From JBBDIM01 sp040880405 (GTDB taxonomy: Bacteria > Planctomycetota > Planctomycetia > Pirellulales > Pirellulaceae), in NCBI GenBank assembly GCA_040880405.1, contig JBBDIM010000118.1, positions 44,613 through 108,612 on the forward strand: a stretch of DNA of 64,000 nt, given 5' to 3'. The translations under genes were made by a program, and so were the position numbers. Positions 62,287 through 64,000 of this stretch are shown here, one piece after another; position 1 is the stretch's first letter, and every line of letters starts with the position of its first letter. Under the pieces are notes generated by a model. That model did not search any database and had not been told where the DNA came from. It worked only from the letters and a program-made list of their open reading frames with translations.

Positions 62287-63702
62287 CTATCGGAAATCCC
62301 ACTGGCGAATGTCGACGAAGTGCCCCGTCACGCCGGCGGCAGCGGCCATTTCCGGTGACACGAGGTGGGTTCGTCCCCCTTTGCCTTGCCGACCTTCAAA
62401 ATTTCGATTGCTGGTCGAGGCGCATCGCTCGCCCGGTTCCAACTTGTCGGGGTTCATTGCCAAGCACATGCTGCAGCCCGCTTCCCGCCATTCAAAGCCC
62501 GCCTCGGTGAATATCTTGTCGAGCCCTTCCTCTTGGGCCTGAACGCGGACCTGACCGCTCCCCGGCACGACCATGGCATGGACGCCACTGGCAATCCGGT
62601 GCCCTTTGACCACGCTCGCCGCGGCCCGCAGGTCTTCGATCCGGCCGTTGGTACAGGAACCGATAAAGACCCGATCAACCTTAATGTCGGAGATCGGGGT
62701 ACCGGCCGTCAGACCCATGTAGTCGAGGGCCAATTGGGCCGACTTCTGCTCCGTCGCGTCCCCCAACTCGCCCGGATTCGGGACGTTGTCGATGACCGAG
62801 GCGACCTGCCCAGGGTTGGTCCCCCAGGTGACCTGAGGTGCGATGTCGGAGGCCTGGAAGACCTTCACTTCGTCGTACTTGGCGCCTGGATCAGAGGGAA
62901 GTTGCTTCCACTTCTCGATCGCCGCCTCATAATCCTTGGGGGCGAACTCTCGGCCGCGGATGTATTCGAATGTGGTTTCGTCCGGGGCAATCATTCCGGC
63001 CCGAGCACCCGCCTCGATCGACATGTTGCAAACGGTCATCCGCTGCTCCATGGTGAGATTTCGGATCGCCTCGCCGGTATATTCCAGGACATAGCCAGTT
63101 CCGCCGGCGGTCGACAGTTGGCCGATCAGATAAAGCACCAAGTCCTTCGCGGTCACCCCTTTGCCCAGCGGACCTTCGATCCGCAGCTCCATCGTCTTGG
63201 GCTTGGATTGCAGGAGGGTTTGGGTCGCCAGCACATGCTCGACCTCGCTCGTCCCAATCCCGAAGGCCAGGGCCCCGAACGCGCCATGGGTGGCGGTATG
63301 GCTATCGCCGCAGACGATTGTCATCCCCGGTTGGGTCAAACCAAGTTCCGGGCCGATCACATGGACCACACCTTGCTTGACATCCCCCAAATCGAACAGC
63401 TGGACGCCAAATTCTTGGCAATTGCTGCGGAGCGTCTCGATCTGTTGCCGCGAGATCGGGTCGACAATCGGCAAAGACCGATCGGTGGTCGGCACGTTGT
63501 GATCTGGGGTCGCCTTGGTCAATTCCGGACGACGAACCTTTCGACCAGCGAGACGGAGCCCTTCAAAGGCCTGGGCGCTGGTCACTTCGTGGACAAGCTG
63601 CAAGCCGATATACAGGATCGCCTGCTTCCCCTCTTCCGCCAACACAACATGGTTGTCCCAGATCTTCTGGAACATGGTACGTGGTGAATCCGCACTACTC
63701 AT
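62287..63702 (-). CDS. leuC: 3-isopropylmalate dehydratase large subunit
   Basis: A 471-residue aconitase-fold enzyme. The 4Fe-4S ligands are in FIGSCTNGR and CSMCLAMNPDKLEPGERCAS, and DHNVPTTDRS, CGDSHTATHGAFGALAFGIGTSEVEHV are family motifs. It forms the catalytic LeuCD complex. ATG 63702 (MSSADSPRTMFQKIWDNH) has AGGAG about 10 bases upstream and gives the family length; the frame continues to 63759. It heads the leuCD operon. Confidence 0.96.
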   Translation of the reverse strand: MSSADSPRTMFQKIWDNHVVLAEEGKQAILYIGLQLVHEVTSAQAFEGLRLAGRKVRRPELTKATPDHNVPTTDRSLPIVDPISRQQIETLRSNCQEFGVQLFDLGDVKQGVVHVIGPELGLTQPGMTIVCGDSHTATHGAFGALAFGIGTSEVEHVLATQTLLQSKPKTMELRIEGPLGKGVTAKDLVLYLIGQLSTAGGTGYVLEYTGEAIRNLTMEQRMTVCNMSIEAGARAGMIAPDETTFEYIRGREFAPKDYEAAIEKWKQLPSDPGAKYDEVKVFQASDIAPQVTWGTNPGQVASVIDNVPNPGELGDATEQKSAQLALDYMGLTAGTPISDIKVDRVFIGSCTNGRIEDLRAAASVVKGHRIASGVHAMVVPGSGQVRVQAQEEGLDKIFTEAGFEWREAGCSMCLAMNPDKLEPGERCASTSNRNFEGRQGKGGRTHLVSPEMAAAAGVTGHFVDIRQWDFR

Positions 63703-64000
63703 CGACACCCAACTCCTAACAGATAACGCCCCCAGGGAAGATTCCGGCACGCGGGCCAATCACTGGTAACAATGTTTCCGGCGGAAACGGTCCCGGTGGC
63801 ACCTGGGAGGCAAAATGCAATCGACTATTATAGCCAGAACCGGGACGTTGCGGGAGGGATGGCGTCCCCGGAGGGGTGTAACCGACATCCCGCCATTTTT
63901 CGATACAAATTAGTCGATTGGGGGATGGCTTGGAGTGCCGTCGATCCTAATGGCTGGCAACGATCCCCAAACCTTTATCAAAATAAGATTAGCCACAGAG
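63703..64000 (-). promoter_or_regulatory. leuCD upstream region with -10 element and leader palindrome
   Basis: On the minus strand TATAAT (63827-63832) is a perfect -10 match but no TTGACA-like -35 stands 16-18 bases upstream. A perfect hairpin GTTTCC-ggc-GGAAAC (63774-63788) would lie in the transcribed leader, about 70-85 bases before ATG 63702. No leader peptide rich in Leu codons was found. The last ~160 bases to the window edge show no coding frame. Confidence 0.4.

Noticed and set aside
62365..63687. 440-residue plus-strand frame opposite leuC
   Set aside because: Antisense shadow of a conserved enzyme; no recognisable motif.

Overview
The window looks like a chromosomal segment from a planctomycete, probably of the Pirellula/Blastopirellula group. 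The evidence is family-level: a secreted formylglycine-type sulfatase, a DUF1080 (3-keto-disaccharide hydrolase) protein, a secreted PQQ-type propeller, a Ser/Thr kinase joined to a tubulin-like domain, large PUFA-synthase-like PKS genes, and several short or lineage-restricted secreted proteins. GC content is moderate to high by eye. I see no rRNA, tRNA, CRISPR array, IS element or phage gene.

Layout. 1-1823 is a minus-strand chemotaxis operon (STAS, CheZ-like, CheY, CheA; CheA runs off the left edge). 2618-5616 holds a FixJ-like regulator and a soluble hybrid histidine kinase. 5622-7813 has a divergent cobalamin adenosyltransferase and cardiolipin synthase. 7981-9798 encodes a disordered secreted protein. 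9843-17724 is a signalling block: a kinase-tubulin fusion, an FHA protein with a degenerate EAL-like tail, a degenerate receiver/GGDEF/CBS protein and an AAA ATPase. 18-31 kb is mostly housekeeping: PRMT-like methyltransferase, ArsC, UbiB/ABC1, secreted propeller, ComEA-like, NadC, YceI, an MMPL exporter and a metallo-beta-lactamase-fold hydrolase, with three small genes.

32029-50255 is the standout: a seven-gene plus-strand biosynthetic cluster. A 3625-residue iterative type I PKS (KS, inactive CLF-like KS, AT, three near-identical ACPs, an embedded C45/AAT-like domain without its nucleophile, two KR modules, DH) is followed by a PPTase, an enoyl reductase of FabL type, a thioester reductase fused to an SCP2-like domain, a class III aminotransferase, an acyl-AMP ligase and a condensation/WS-DGAT-like acyltransferase. 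Together they could build an acyl chain, release it reductively as an aldehyde, aminate it and acylate or conjugate the amine. The logic parallels the PUFA-synthase-like half of zeamine/fabclavine biosynthesis, but here the PKS is one polypeptide and carries an extra domain I cannot place in a described assembly line.

50465-63702 returns to scattered genes: sulfatase, a protein with a plant-IQM-like motif, BipA, gamma-carbonic-anhydrase-like protein, two ExoD paralogues, DUF1080, a PSP1/RicT-like protein, BioB, a secreted propeller-like protein and the leuCD operon. Three clear minus-strand intrinsic terminators (52011, 57797, 61575) and one plus-strand terminator (25121) are visible. An approximately 88-bp imperfect repeat occurs twice, in opposite orientations, near 18.8 kb and 50.4 kb. 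All assignments come from reading the sequence; no database search was run.
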